A stretch of 64,000 nt of DNA from Halorubrum rutilum (GTDB lineage: Archaea > Halobacteriota > Halobacteria > Halobacteriales > Haloferacaceae), in the NCBI RefSeq assembly GCF_024494565.1, contig NZ_JANHDN010000008.1, forward strand, positions 124,001 to 188,000, in the 5' to 3' direction. Each line of letters starts with the position of its first letter. Position 1 is the first letter of the stretch. This document shows positions 32,928-40,837 of this stretch, piece by piece. Under the pieces are notes generated by a model. That model made no database searches and was not told the DNA's origin. It was given only the letters and a program-made list of their open reading frames with translations. Position numbers and translations under genes: made by a program.

Positions 32928-33731
32928 CTACTCGGCGGCGCGGGGAGATCCCCCGAGGAGCGCCTCGGCGGGGAGCGGCTCGATCCCCGTCTCGTCGAGG
33001 TACCGCTCCAGCCGCGGGACCCGGTCGGCGAAGTCCTCGGGGTCGTGCGAGTCGGTGCCGACGACGAACCGGACGCCGCGGTCGCGGAAGGCGTCGACGA
33101 GCGGGTCGGTCGGGTGGAACAGGTCGAACTCGCCGCGGTCGCCGGCGCGGCCGGCGTTGACCTCCGGGACGGTTCGGGAATCCGCGCAGGCGGCCGCGAC
33201 CCGCTCCCGGTGGGCGGCGGTCGTGAGCCCGCGGAGCGCCGGGTGGTTCTCGACGAGGTCGGCGTGCGCGAGCACGTCGAACAGCTCCGACTCGACGAGC
33301 GAGACGACCGCGTCGTAGTAGTCGTCGACGAACGCCCGGCGCTCGGCGTCGCTCGCGTCGTCGAACGACTCGAACGGGAACACCTGCCTGCCGGCGACGT
33401 AGTGGACGCTGCCGACCGCGTAGTCGAAGTCGGCGTCGGCGAGGAACGCCGCGATCGCCGGCTCCAGCTCCGGCTCGTAGTCCATCTCCACCGCGTCGTA
33501 GAGGGTCAGGTCGGTGCGGTCGGCGGCGATCGCGAGCGCCTCGCGGCGGCGCTCGTACGTGCGGTCGAAGTTGCGGTTCCACAGCAGGCGCTCGTCGCGC
33601 CACGCCTCGCTCAGGCTGCAGTGGTCGGCGAACCCGACCGCGTCGAGCCCCGCCGCCTCGGCCGCGTCGACCATGAGCGGGATCCCCGACCCGTCGGAGT
33701 AGGACGTGTGCGCGTGGACGTCGACGGTCAC
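32928..33731 (-). CDS. PHP-domain phosphoesterase (histidinol phosphatase-like)
   Basis: A 267-aa PHP metallohydrolase. Metal-ligand motifs are VDVHAHTSYSDG (His6, His8), VGFADHC, EMDYEP, HADLVENHP and VGTDSHDPEDF. The layout matches archaeal/bacterial HisJ-type histidinol-phosphatases, but the family also includes other phosphoesterases and the neighbours are not histidine genes. It is on the same strand as mptD, 77 bases upstream of it. Confidence 0.85.
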   Translation of the reverse strand: MTVDVHAHTSYSDGSGIPLMVDAAEAAGLDAVGFADHCSLSEAWRDERLLWNRNFDRTYERRREALAIAADRTDLTLYDAVEMDYEPELEPAIAAFLADADFDYAVGSVHYVAGRQVFPFESFDDASDAERRAFVDDYYDAVVSLVESELFDVLAHADLVENHPALRGLTTAAHRERVAAACADSRTVPEVNAGRAGDRGEFDLFHPTDPLVDAFRDRGVRFVVGTDSHDPEDFADRVPRLERYLDETGIEPLPAEALLGGSPRAAE

Positions 33732-33836
33732 TCGTGAACGGAGGGGCCGGAGCGGCCTAAGCCCGTCGCGAGGGGCGGCGGAGGGCCGGGGAGCCGGAAC
33801 CGAAGCCGTTTGGTTCGGGGGGCGGAATCCCTCCGT

Positions 33837-35168
33837 ATGAACGCGCTACGCGTCGCCGGGGGGCGCGTCCTCCGCCCGGACGGCTCCGTGACCGACGCCG
33901 ACGTGACGATCGACCGCGACGCGGGGCGGATCCTCGCGGTAGGGGAGGCGACCGCCGACGGCGAAGCGGGGGGACGCGTCGAGGACGTCCCCGACGCCGA
34001 CGAGACGCTCGACGCCGCGGGGTCGCTCGTGATCCCCGGCCTCGTCAACGCGCACACCCACGTCGCCATGACGCTGCTCCGCGGGTACGCCGACGACAAG
34101 CCGCTGGACGCGTGGCTGCGAGAGGACATCTGGCCGGCCGAGGCCGAACTGACGCCCGACGACGTCGAGGCCGGCGCCGCGCTCGGCGCGCTGGAGATGG
34201 TCCGATCCGGGACGACCGCGTTCGCGGACATGTACTTCGCGATGGACCGGGTCGCCGACGTCGTCGACCGCGCCGGCCTGCGCGTGCGGCTCGGCCACGG
34301 CGTCGTGACGGTCGGGAAAGGGGAGGCCGACGCCCGCGCCGACGTCGAGGAGAGCCTCGCGGTCGCCCGCGAGCTCGACGGCGCCGCCGACGGCCGGATC
34401 CGGACCGCCTTCATGCCGCACTCGCTGACGACCGTCGGCGAGGAGCTCCTGCGCGAGGGGGTCGCCGCGGCCCGCGAGGCGGGCGTGCCGGTGCACCTCC
34501 ACGCGAACGAGACGGTCGACGAGGTCGAGCCGATCGTCGACGAGCGCGGCGAGCGACCGATCGCGTACGCCGCCGACCTCGACGCGCTCGGCCCGGACGA
34601 CTTCTTCGCGCACGGCGTCCACGTCGACGGCTCCGAGATTGAGCGCCTCGCGGCCGCCGGGACCGCGGTCGTCCACTGCCCGGCCTCGAACATGAAGCTC
34701 GCCAGCGGGATGGCGCCGGTCCAGCGCCTCCGCGAGGCGGGGGTCACGGTCGCGCTCGGCACCGACGGGGCGGCCTCGAATAACGACCTGGACGTCTTCG
34801 ACGAGATGCGTGACGCCGCGATGATCGGGAAGCTCGCCGCGGACGACGCCGCGGCGGTCCCGGCCGAGGCGGTCGTCGAGATGGCGACCGCGGCGGGCGC
34901 GGACGCCCTCGGCCTCCCCGGCGGCCGGATCGAGCCGGGCGCGGCCGCGGACCTGGCCGTCGTCGACCTCGACGCCCCGCACCTCACGCCGGTCCACGAC
35001 CCAGTCTCCCACCTCGCGTACGCGGCGCGCGGGAGCGACGTGCGGCACACGGTCTGTGACGGAGAGGTACTCATGCACGACCGCGAGGTGCTGACGCTCG
35101 ACGCCGAGCGGGTGCGGGAGCGCGCCGCGAGCGCCGCGAGCGACCTCGTCGAGCGCGTCGACGGCTGA
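33837..35168 (+). CDS. dadD: Amidohydrolase: 5'-deoxyadenosine / S-adenosylhomocysteine deaminase-like
   Basis: A 443-aa member of the metal-dependent amidohydrolase superfamily. The zinc site NAHTHVAMTLLRG carries His73 and His75; a further His lies in HLHANETVDEVEP, and the Asp in GTDGAASNNDLD. This pattern is that of MtaD/DadD deaminases acting on methylthioadenosine, S-adenosylhomocysteine or 5'-deoxyadenosine. It fits with the S-adenosylhomocysteinase gene 2.5 kb away. Guanine deaminase or atrazine-type hydrolases are less likely given the motif set. An ATG 27 bases upstream is in frame but less likely. Confidence 0.85.
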   Translation: MNALRVAGGRVLRPDGSVTDADVTIDRDAGRILAVGEATADGEAGGRVEDVPDADETLDAAGSLVIPGLVNAHTHVAMTLLRGYADDKPLDAWLREDIWPAEAELTPDDVEAGAALGALEMVRSGTTAFADMYFAMDRVADVVDRAGLRVRLGHGVVTVGKGEADARADVEESLAVARELDGAADGRIRTAFMPHSLTTVGEELLREGVAAAREAGVPVHLHANETVDEVEPIVDERGERPIAYAADLDALGPDDFFAHGVHVDGSEIERLAAAGTAVVHCPASNMKLASGMAPVQRLREAGVTVALGTDGAASNNDLDVFDEMRDAAMIGKLAADDAAAVPAEAVVEMATAAGADALGLPGGRIEPGAAADLAVVDLDAPHLTPVHDPVSHLAYAARGSDVRHTVCDGEVLMHDREVLTLDAERVRERAASAASDLVERVDG

Positions 35169-35263
35169 GCGCGAGGCCCCGTGGCGGCGGAATCTCGCCG
35201 AGACGAACCGGAGAGTCGAGGCGGACGGACAGAGTTAATCGGTCGCCGACCGACGGGTCGGTC

Positions 35264-35899
35264 GTGATCGACCTGCCCGTCGTGGTCGCGTTCGTTCCGG
35301 CGGTGATGGCGGTCGTCGTCTCGCCGGGCCCGGACTCGATATACACGGTCACGCGGAGCCTCAGCGAGGGGCGCGCGGCCGGCGTCGCCGCGGCGGTCGG
35401 GACCGCCACCGGCGTGCTGGTGCACGCGGGCGCCGCGGTCCTCGGGCTGTCCGCGCTGCTCCGGACGACCGCGGAGGCGTACGTCCTCATGAAGTACGTC
35501 GGCGCCGCCTACCTAGTTTATCTCGGCGTGCGGCTGCTCGGGGACGACGAGACGTTCGAGATCGACGAGCCGGTGGAGTCCGGGGACGGCTCGCTCGTCG
35601 ACTCGTACCGGAAGGCGCTCACGATCAACGTCACCAACCCGCAGGTGGCCGTCTTCGTCCTCGCCTTCTTCCCGCAGTTCGTCCCGGCGACCGCGGACGC
35701 CGCCCTCCAGCTGTCCGTCCTCGGACTGGTGTACGCGGGGCTCAGCCTCGCGTACCTCGCCGCGGTGGCGCTGTTCGCCGACCGGGTCCGGCACCTGCTG
35801 CTGGAGTCGGCGACGGGGCGGCGGGCCGTCCGCTACGCGAGCGGGAGCGTCCTGATCGGGTTCGGGCTGAAGCTCGCTCTCGAGGAGGGTCGGATCTAG
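35264..35899 (+). CDS. LysE/RhtB-family amino acid exporter
   Basis: A 211-aa membrane protein with six predicted spans. The LysE hallmark VSPGPDSIYTVTRSLSEGR is near residues 20-40, followed by GAAYLVYLGVRLL and the central NVTNPQVAVFVLAFFPQF. Such proteins export lysine, threonine or homoserine-like amino acids. GTG start at 35264; the GTTAAT box at about 35233 is 27-31 bases upstream. Substrate unknown. Confidence 0.9.
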   Translation: MIDLPVVVAFVPAVMAVVVSPGPDSIYTVTRSLSEGRAAGVAAAVGTATGVLVHAGAAVLGLSALLRTTAEAYVLMKYVGAAYLVYLGVRLLGDDETFEIDEPVESGDGSLVDSYRKALTINVTNPQVAVFVLAFFPQFVPATADAALQLSVLGLVYAGLSLAYLAAVALFADRVRHLLLESATGRRAVRYASGSVLIGFGLKLALEEGRI

Positions 35900-35919
35900 C
35901 GAGCGGCGAGGGTCGGACT

Positions 35920-35990
35920 CCGCGGGAGGTGGGACGGTGGGAATCCCGCAGGATGTGAGACGGACGCGAACCCCGCGGGATGTGAGACGG
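35920..35990. repeat. Three short imperfect direct repeats
   Basis: Units CCGCGGGAGGTGGGACGG (35920-35937), CCCGCAGGATGTGAGACGG (35945-35963) and CCCGCGGGATGTGAGACGG (35972-35990), spaced by 26 or so bases. They lie just after the LysE-family gene in the intergenic region before the acidic repeat protein. Nature unknown; could be repeats of a protein-binding site or a recombination product. Confidence 0.6.
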
Positions 35991-36108
35991 AGGTGACGGC
36001 CGTCGCGCGCGAGCCGCGCCCGAGCGCCGATCCGGACCGGACCGCCGCTCGATTCGGGGCGGGATCGGGGGTTCGACCCGCGAAACACCAAATGCGCCGC
36101 ACAGGCCC

Positions 36109-36160
36109 GTTAACCCGGATAAAATCCGGATTAAACCGAGTTAAGCGAACTCCCGTTTTA
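36109..36160 (+). promoter_or_regulatory. Operator-like palindrome and TATA box of the acidic repeat protein gene
   Basis: CCGGAT-AAA-ATCCGG (36115-36129) is a perfect inverted repeat flanked by GTTAAC on the left and TTAAAC on the right, followed by GAGTTAAGCG and then GTTTTATCC (36155-36163). The last is 29-37 bases before the ATG at 36192 and is the probable TATA element; the palindrome would be an upstream operator. The region is distinctly AT-rich compared with flanking DNA. Confidence 0.5.
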
Positions 36161-36191
36161 TCCGGTAACGGCGGTACGACCCGAGTGGACA

Positions 36192-37592
36192 ATGAGAGGA
36201 CGCACGACAGCACTCCTACTGGTCGCGGTCGTCGCGCTCGGCGCGATGACCGGCGTCGCCGCCGCCGACGGTCACCTCGAAGTGGCCGTCGACGACGCCG
36301 ACGGGGAACCGACGGTCACGGTGACCGAGAACGACACCGCGGTCGAGAACGCCACCGTGGTCGTGAGCGCGGTCGACGCGGAGAACGAGTCGTACGCGGG
36401 GACGGGCGAGTACGAGACGGACGCGAACGGCACCGTCGAGCTCCCCGCTCCCGAGGAAGACGTGACCGTCGAGGTCACGGCCGCCGCCGACGGTGAGACC
36501 GCGTCGACGACGGTCGACCTCGAAGCGCCGGACGGCCTCGAACTCGACGTCGAGGACACCGAGGGCGAGCCGGTCGTCACGGTCACCGAGAACGACACCG
36601 CGGTCGAGAACGCCTCGGTGAACGTCACGACCGCCGACGGCCAGGACGTCACCTACGTCGGCGAGGGCGACTACGAGACCGACGAGAACGGCACCGTCGA
36701 ACTCCCCGCCGCCGAGGAGGACGTGACGGTGAACGTCACGGCGACGGTCGGGAACGACTCCGTCTCGACCGCCGTCGACGTCGAGGCCCCCGAGGGGCTC
36801 GAACTCGACGTCGAGGACACCGACGGCGAGCCGGTCGTCACGGTCACCGACGACGACGAGCCCGCGGAGAACGCCTCGGTGAACGTCACGACCGCCGACG
36901 GACAGAACGTCACCTACGTCGGCGAGGGCGACTACGAGACCGACGCGGACGGCACCGTCGAGCTCCCCGCCGCCGAGGAGGACGTCACCGTCGACGTGAC
37001 CGCGGAGTACGAGAACGACTCCGCCTCGACCACGGTCGACCTGACGACCGGCGAGGACGCCGAGGTGCGCAGGCCGTTCGGCCTGCAGGTCCGAGAGTTC
37101 ATCGCGAACCTGGACGACCGCGAGGGCGGCATCGGCGCCGCGGTCTCGGACTTCGTGACGGAGAACAACCCGGGGAACGCGCCGGACCAGGCGGGCGGCC
37201 CGGGCGAGGCGGACGACGAGGACGCGGGCGATGATGATGGAGACGCGGACGACGAGAACGAGAGCGACGCTCCCGGGAACGGGAACGCGCCCGACCACGC
37301 CGGCGGCGACGGCGAGCGCGGACCGCCGGACCACGCCGGTGACGACGACGCGGACGACGACGAAGTCGAAGAGGATGAGACCGAGGAAGACGACGTTGAC
37401 GATGACGATGCGGACGAAGACGAGGCCGAGGAGGACGACGCGGAAGAGAACGAGGCCGATGAAGACGACGCTGACGACGATGAGGCCGAAGACGACGACG
37501 CGGACGACGATGACGACGAAGACGACGCGGACGACGCGGACGACGGCGAGCGCGGACCGCCGGACCACGCTGGCGGTCCGGGCGGGAACTGA
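36192..37592 (+). CDS. Secreted acidic protein with three tandem Ig-like repeats and Asp/Glu-rich tail
   Basis: A 466-aa protein. A Sec-type signal peptide (MRGRTTALLLVAVVALGAMT, cleavage near GVAAADG about residue 25) is followed by three ~86-residue repeats (about residues 28-113, 115-200, 202-285), each with EPVVTVT, NASVNVTTADGQ-like and GTVELPA(A/P)EEDVTV segments, resembling beta-sandwich domains of surface proteins. The segment 290-330 is a separate helical stretch, and the tail (about 338-466) is almost pure Asp/Glu/Ala with repeats of PPDHAGG-type. No C-terminal membrane anchor is seen. Candidate for a cell-surface or secreted adhesin-like protein. Confidence 0.7.
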   Translation: MRGRTTALLLVAVVALGAMTGVAAADGHLEVAVDDADGEPTVTVTENDTAVENATVVVSAVDAENESYAGTGEYETDANGTVELPAPEEDVTVEVTAAADGETASTTVDLEAPDGLELDVEDTEGEPVVTVTENDTAVENASVNVTTADGQDVTYVGEGDYETDENGTVELPAAEEDVTVNVTATVGNDSVSTAVDVEAPEGLELDVEDTDGEPVVTVTDDDEPAENASVNVTTADGQNVTYVGEGDYETDADGTVELPAAEEDVTVDVTAEYENDSASTTVDLTTGEDAEVRRPFGLQVREFIANLDDREGGIGAAVSDFVTENNPGNAPDQAGGPGEADDEDAGDDDGDADDENESDAPGNGNAPDHAGGDGERGPPDHAGDDDADDDEVEEDETEEDDVDDDDADEDEAEEDDAEENEADEDDADDDEAEDDDADDDDDEDDADDADDGERGPPDHAGGPGGN

Positions 37593-37646
37593 CTGCGCGA
37601 CCCGACGGCCCGGGGGATCCGGGCGGTGACCGACGGCTGGAACGGC

Positions 37647-37652
37647 TTTTTT
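37647..37652 (+). terminator. T-run after the acidic repeat protein gene
   Basis: Six T residues within GGCTTTTTTCCC, about 55 bases after the stop at 37592, placed before the S-adenosylhomocysteinase gene. Archaeal polymerases terminate at such T-runs without a hairpin. Confidence 0.45.
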
Positions 37653-37708
37653 CCCGGATCGAGTCCGGTGTCGGCAGGGTTTAGTGCGCCGTGAGCGAAC
37701 CGGTGGGT

Positions 37709-38998
37709 ATGAGCGAAGCCGCGTATCCGCCGGTGTCACAGCACCTCTCGGACGTCGAATCGGCCCGAGAGGAGGGGCGCCGGAAGATGGACTGGGCGCT
37801 CCAGCACATGCCGATCCTGAACGCCCTCCGCGAGGAGTTCGCCGACGAGCGGCCGCTCGCCGGCGAGACGGTCGCGATGGCGATGCACGTCGAGGCGAAG
37901 ACGGCGAACCTCGTCGAGCTGCTCGCCGACGGCGGCGCCGAGGTCGCGATCACCGGCTGTAACCCGCTGTCGACCCACGACGACGTGTCTGCCGCGCTCG
38001 ACGCCCACGAGTCGATCACCTCCTACGCGGTCCGCGGCGTCGACGACGACGCCTACTACGACGCGATGCACGCCTGCGTCGCCCACGAGCCCACCATCAC
38101 CGTCGACGACGGGATGGACATGGTGAAGCTCGTCCACGAGGAGTACCCCGGCCTGATCGACTCCATCGTCGGCGGCGCCGAGGAGACGACCACCGGCGTC
38201 GACCGCCTGCGCGCGATGGACGCCGACGGCGAGCTTCACTACCCCGTCTTCGCCGTGAACGACACGCCGATGAAGCAGCTGTTCGACAACGTCCACGGCA
38301 CGGGCGAGTCGTCGCTCGCGACCATCGCGATGACGACGAACCTCTCGTGGGCCGGGAAGGACGTCGTCGTCGGCGGCTACGGGCAGTGCGGGAAGGGCGT
38401 CGCGAAGAAGGCCTCGGGCCAGAACGCGAACGTCGTCGTCTGCGAGGTCGACCCCCGGAAGGCGCTGGAGGCGCACATGGAGGGGTACGAGGTGCTCCCG
38501 ATGAAGGAGGCCGCGAAGAAGGGCGACGTGTTCGTCACGACGACCGGCAACCGCGACGTGATCACCCGCGAGCACTTCGAGGAGATGAGCGACGGCGTCC
38601 TCCTCGCGAACGCCGGCCACTTCGACGTGGAGGTGAACCTCGACGACCTCGACGACCTCGCGGTCGACCGCTACGAGGTCCGCGACGGCGTCGAGGGGTT
38701 CGAGATGGCGGACGGCCGCGTCCTGAACGTCATCGCGGAGGGGCGGCTCGTCAACCTCGCCGCGCCGATCGCCCTCGGCCACCCGGTCGAGGTGATGGAC
38801 CAGAGCTTCGGCGTCCAGGCGGTCGTCGTCCGCGAGCTCGCCGAGAGCGGCGACGCGTACGACGCCGGCGTCCACGACGTGCCCGACGAGCTCGACCGCG
38901 AGGTCGCGGACATCAAGCTCGCGGCCGAGGGCGTCGAGTACGACGAGCTCAGCGACGAGCAGCGCGAGTACATGGACAGCTGGGAGCACGGGACCTAA
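37709..38998 (+). CDS. ahcY: Adenosylhomocysteinase
   Basis: SAH hydrolase, 429 aa, that splits S-adenosylhomocysteine into adenosine and homocysteine in the methyl cycle. NAD-binding GGYGQCGKGVAKKA is at about residues 222-235; SAH-site segments TTTGVDRLRAM, NDTPMKQLFDN and TTGNRDVIT, and the C-terminal tail YMDSW, are conserved. A GTG at 37691 would add six residues; the GTTTAG box at 37678 predicts a start after it, so ATG 37709 (MSEAAYPPVSQHL) is preferred. It uses NAD+ as a prosthetic group. Confidence 0.95.
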   Translation: MSEAAYPPVSQHLSDVESAREEGRRKMDWALQHMPILNALREEFADERPLAGETVAMAMHVEAKTANLVELLADGGAEVAITGCNPLSTHDDVSAALDAHESITSYAVRGVDDDAYYDAMHACVAHEPTITVDDGMDMVKLVHEEYPGLIDSIVGGAEETTTGVDRLRAMDADGELHYPVFAVNDTPMKQLFDNVHGTGESSLATIAMTTNLSWAGKDVVVGGYGQCGKGVAKKASGQNANVVVCEVDPRKALEAHMEGYEVLPMKEAAKKGDVFVTTTGNRDVITREHFEEMSDGVLLANAGHFDVEVNLDDLDDLAVDRYEVRDGVEGFEMADGRVLNVIAEGRLVNLAAPIALGHPVEVMDQSFGVQAVVVRELAESGDAYDAGVHDVPDELDREVADIKLAAEGVEYDELSDEQREYMDSWEHGT

Positions 38999-39094
38999 TC
39001 GGCGAGTCGTGGCGGGCCGGTCTGACTCGGCGGAACCGATTCCCCGACCGCACCGGTCCGACCCGCTTTTGTGCCGCGCGACCGTACCGACTCC

Positions 39095-39244
39095 ATGAAC
39101 CTGACCGCGGTGTTACACGCCGGATTCGGCGTCTCGGTGTTGGCCGGAATCATCGTCTCCGACACGACGCTTCGGATCGCCGCCTTCGCGCTCGGGGTCG
39201 TCCTCTTCGTCGCCGGTATCGTCGTGTCGCGGCGGGGCGACTGA
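39095..39244 (+). CDS. Small membrane protein, unknown function
   Basis: A 49-aa ORF (start MNLTAVLHAGFG) with two hydrophobic stretches, about residues 10-20 and 28-44 (IAAFALGVVLFVAGIVV), and a basic end (SRRGD). Codon use is native and it is placed between ahcY and nucS. A run of five T follows at 39273. Small dual-span haloarchaeal membrane protein of unknown role. Confidence 0.55.
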   Translation: MNLTAVLHAGFGVSVLAGIIVSDTTLRIAAFALGVVLFVAGIVVSRRGD

Positions 39245-39294
39245 GGGGGAAAGGCCGCGCGCCCTTTTTGAGTCGCGACCGCCTACGGGGGTTA

Positions 39295-40074
39295 GTGACA
39301 GTCACGAGCGTCCACGACCCGAGCCACCGCGAGGCGCTCTGGGAGCTGGAAGACGCCTTCGAGCGCGGCGACCTCGTCAGCCTGTTCGGGCGCTGCACCG
39401 TCGCCTACGAGGGCCGCGCCGCCTCCGACCTCGGCCCCGGCGACCGGCTGCTCGTGTTGAAGCCCGACGGCGCCGCCCTCGTCCACACCGACGAGGGGCG
39501 CCAGCCGGTCAACTGGCAGCCGCCGGGGTCGGAGCACCGCGCCGCGGTCCGCGAGGGGCGACTCCGGGTCGTGTCGACGCGGACGAACCCCGCGGAGACG
39601 CTGACGGTCCGCTTCTCCGACGTCCACCAGCTCTCCGGAATGGCCGTGACGGGCGGCCGCGACCTCGCGCTCCACGGCAGCGAGGAGGACCTCCGGACTC
39701 GAATCCTGGAGCGCCCCGAGCTCGTCGAGCCGGGGTTCGAGCCGAAGGCGACCGAGCGCCCCTCCGGCGCCGGCCCGATGGACGTGTTCGGCGTCGACGC
39801 CGACGGCACCCCGGTCGTCGTCGAGCTGAAACGGCGGCGCGTCGGGCCCGACGCCGTCGGCCAGCTCGCCCGGTACGTGCGGGCGCTCCGCGAGGAGTTG
39901 GGGGCGACGGAATCGGCGGGGGACGACGGCGACGGCGTCGGCGGCGGCGACGGCGAGACCGAGCCCGCCGTCCGCGGGGTGCTCGTCGCGCCCTCGGTCA
40001 CGGACCGGGCCGCCGAGCGGCTCGCGGACCGCGGGTTCGACCACGTCGCGCTCGAACCGACGCCCGAGGAGTGA
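39295..40074 (+). CDS. nucS: Endonuclease NucS (EndoMS)
   Basis: A 259-aa archaeal/actinobacterial nuclease that cleaves at branched or mismatched DNA. The N-terminal domain (AFERGDLVSLFGRCTVAYEG) and C-terminal restriction-like catalytic domain are present; catalytic Asp/Glu/Lys is in MDVFGVDADG and VVVELKRRR (E-x-K). The C-terminal VLVAPSVTDRAAERLADRG is also typical. A Gly/Asp-rich insertion follows the catalytic region. GTG start at 39295. It acts with PCNA in mismatch correction in studied species; the interaction motif cannot be seen reliably. Confidence 0.9.
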   Translation: MTVTSVHDPSHREALWELEDAFERGDLVSLFGRCTVAYEGRAASDLGPGDRLLVLKPDGAALVHTDEGRQPVNWQPPGSEHRAAVREGRLRVVSTRTNPAETLTVRFSDVHQLSGMAVTGGRDLALHGSEEDLRTRILERPELVEPGFEPKATERPSGAGPMDVFGVDADGTPVVVELKRRRVGPDAVGQLARYVRALREELGATESAGDDGDGVGGGDGETEPAVRGVLVAPSVTDRAAERLADRGFDHVALEPTPEE

Positions 40075-40156
40075 GGCGGGAGCGCGGGAGGGAGCGGCCG
40101 AGAGCCGACCCGCCGGCGCCCGAATCGCGGGCGGGCGGCGTCGCGGTATCGAAGGG

Positions 40157-40162
40157 TTTATC
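40157..40162 (+). promoter_or_regulatory. TATA box of rpl10e
   Basis: TTTATC, 33-38 bases before the ATG at 40195, a good fit for a nearly leaderless transcript. Confidence 0.5.
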
Positions 40163-40194
40163 GCCGCAGCACGGGCTACATCGGACAAGTAGCC

Positions 40195-40725
40195 ATGTCT
40201 GACAAACCCGCCTCCATGTATCGGACGATCGACAAGCCGTCGTACACCCGCCGCGAGTACATCACGGGCATCCCGGGCTCGAAGATCGCCCAGCACAACA
40301 TGGGCGACCTCTCCGCGGAGCCGGACGACTACCCCGTCCAGATCAGCCTCCGCGTCGAGGAGGAGCTGCAGGTCCGACACGGCTCGCTGGAGAGCGCGCG
40401 CCTCTCGGCGAACCGCCACCTGATCAAGGAGCTCGGCGAGGGCAACTACAAGATGACCCTCCGCAAGTTCCCCCACCAGGTCATCCGGGAGAACAAGCAG
40501 GCGACCGGCGCCGGCGCGGACCGCGTCTCCGACGGGATGCGCCAGGCGTTCGGCAAGCCGGTCGGGACGGCCGCCCGCCTGAACGCGGACGACATCGTCT
40601 TCACCGCCTACTGCGACGTCGAGCAGGCGCCCGCGGTGAAGGAGGCGTTCCGCCGCGCGTACAACAAGCTCTCGCCGCCGTGCCGGATCACGGTCGACCG
40701 CGGCGAGAAGCTCCTCGTCTCGTAG
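40195..40725 (+). CDS. rpl10e: 50S ribosomal protein L10e (L16 family)
   Basis: Large-subunit protein near the P site, 176 aa, start [20 protein letters not shown]. The conserved [18 protein letters not shown] and [20 protein letters not shown] segments identify archaeal L10e (eukaryotic L10, bacterial L16). Adjacent to a helicase on the same strand, 112 bases downstream. A short T-run at 40738 follows the stop. Confidence 0.96.
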   Translation: MSDKPASMYRTIDKPSYTRREYITGIPGSKIAQHNMGDLSAEPDDYPVQISLRVEEELQVRHGSLESARLSANRHLIKELGEGNYKMTLRKFPHQVIRENKQATGAGADRVSDGMRQAFGKPVGTAARLNADDIVFTAYCDVEQAPAVKEAFRRAYNKLSPPCRITVDRGEKLLVS

Positions 40726-40837
40726 TCGGGCCGCCCCTTTTCGAGGCGTGGTTCTCGCAGCCGTGAGCCGCGCGGCCGCGAGACCGTCGCGCGGCGAGCC
40801 GAACTCCTGAAATACCTTCCTCCCGTACCGAACGACA

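Noticed and set aside
37220..37560. Possible DNA tandem repeat or replication origin in the GAC/GAT-rich tract
   Set aside because: It is the in-frame Asp/Glu-rich tail of the secreted protein; there is no Orc/Cdc6 gene or origin box nearby.
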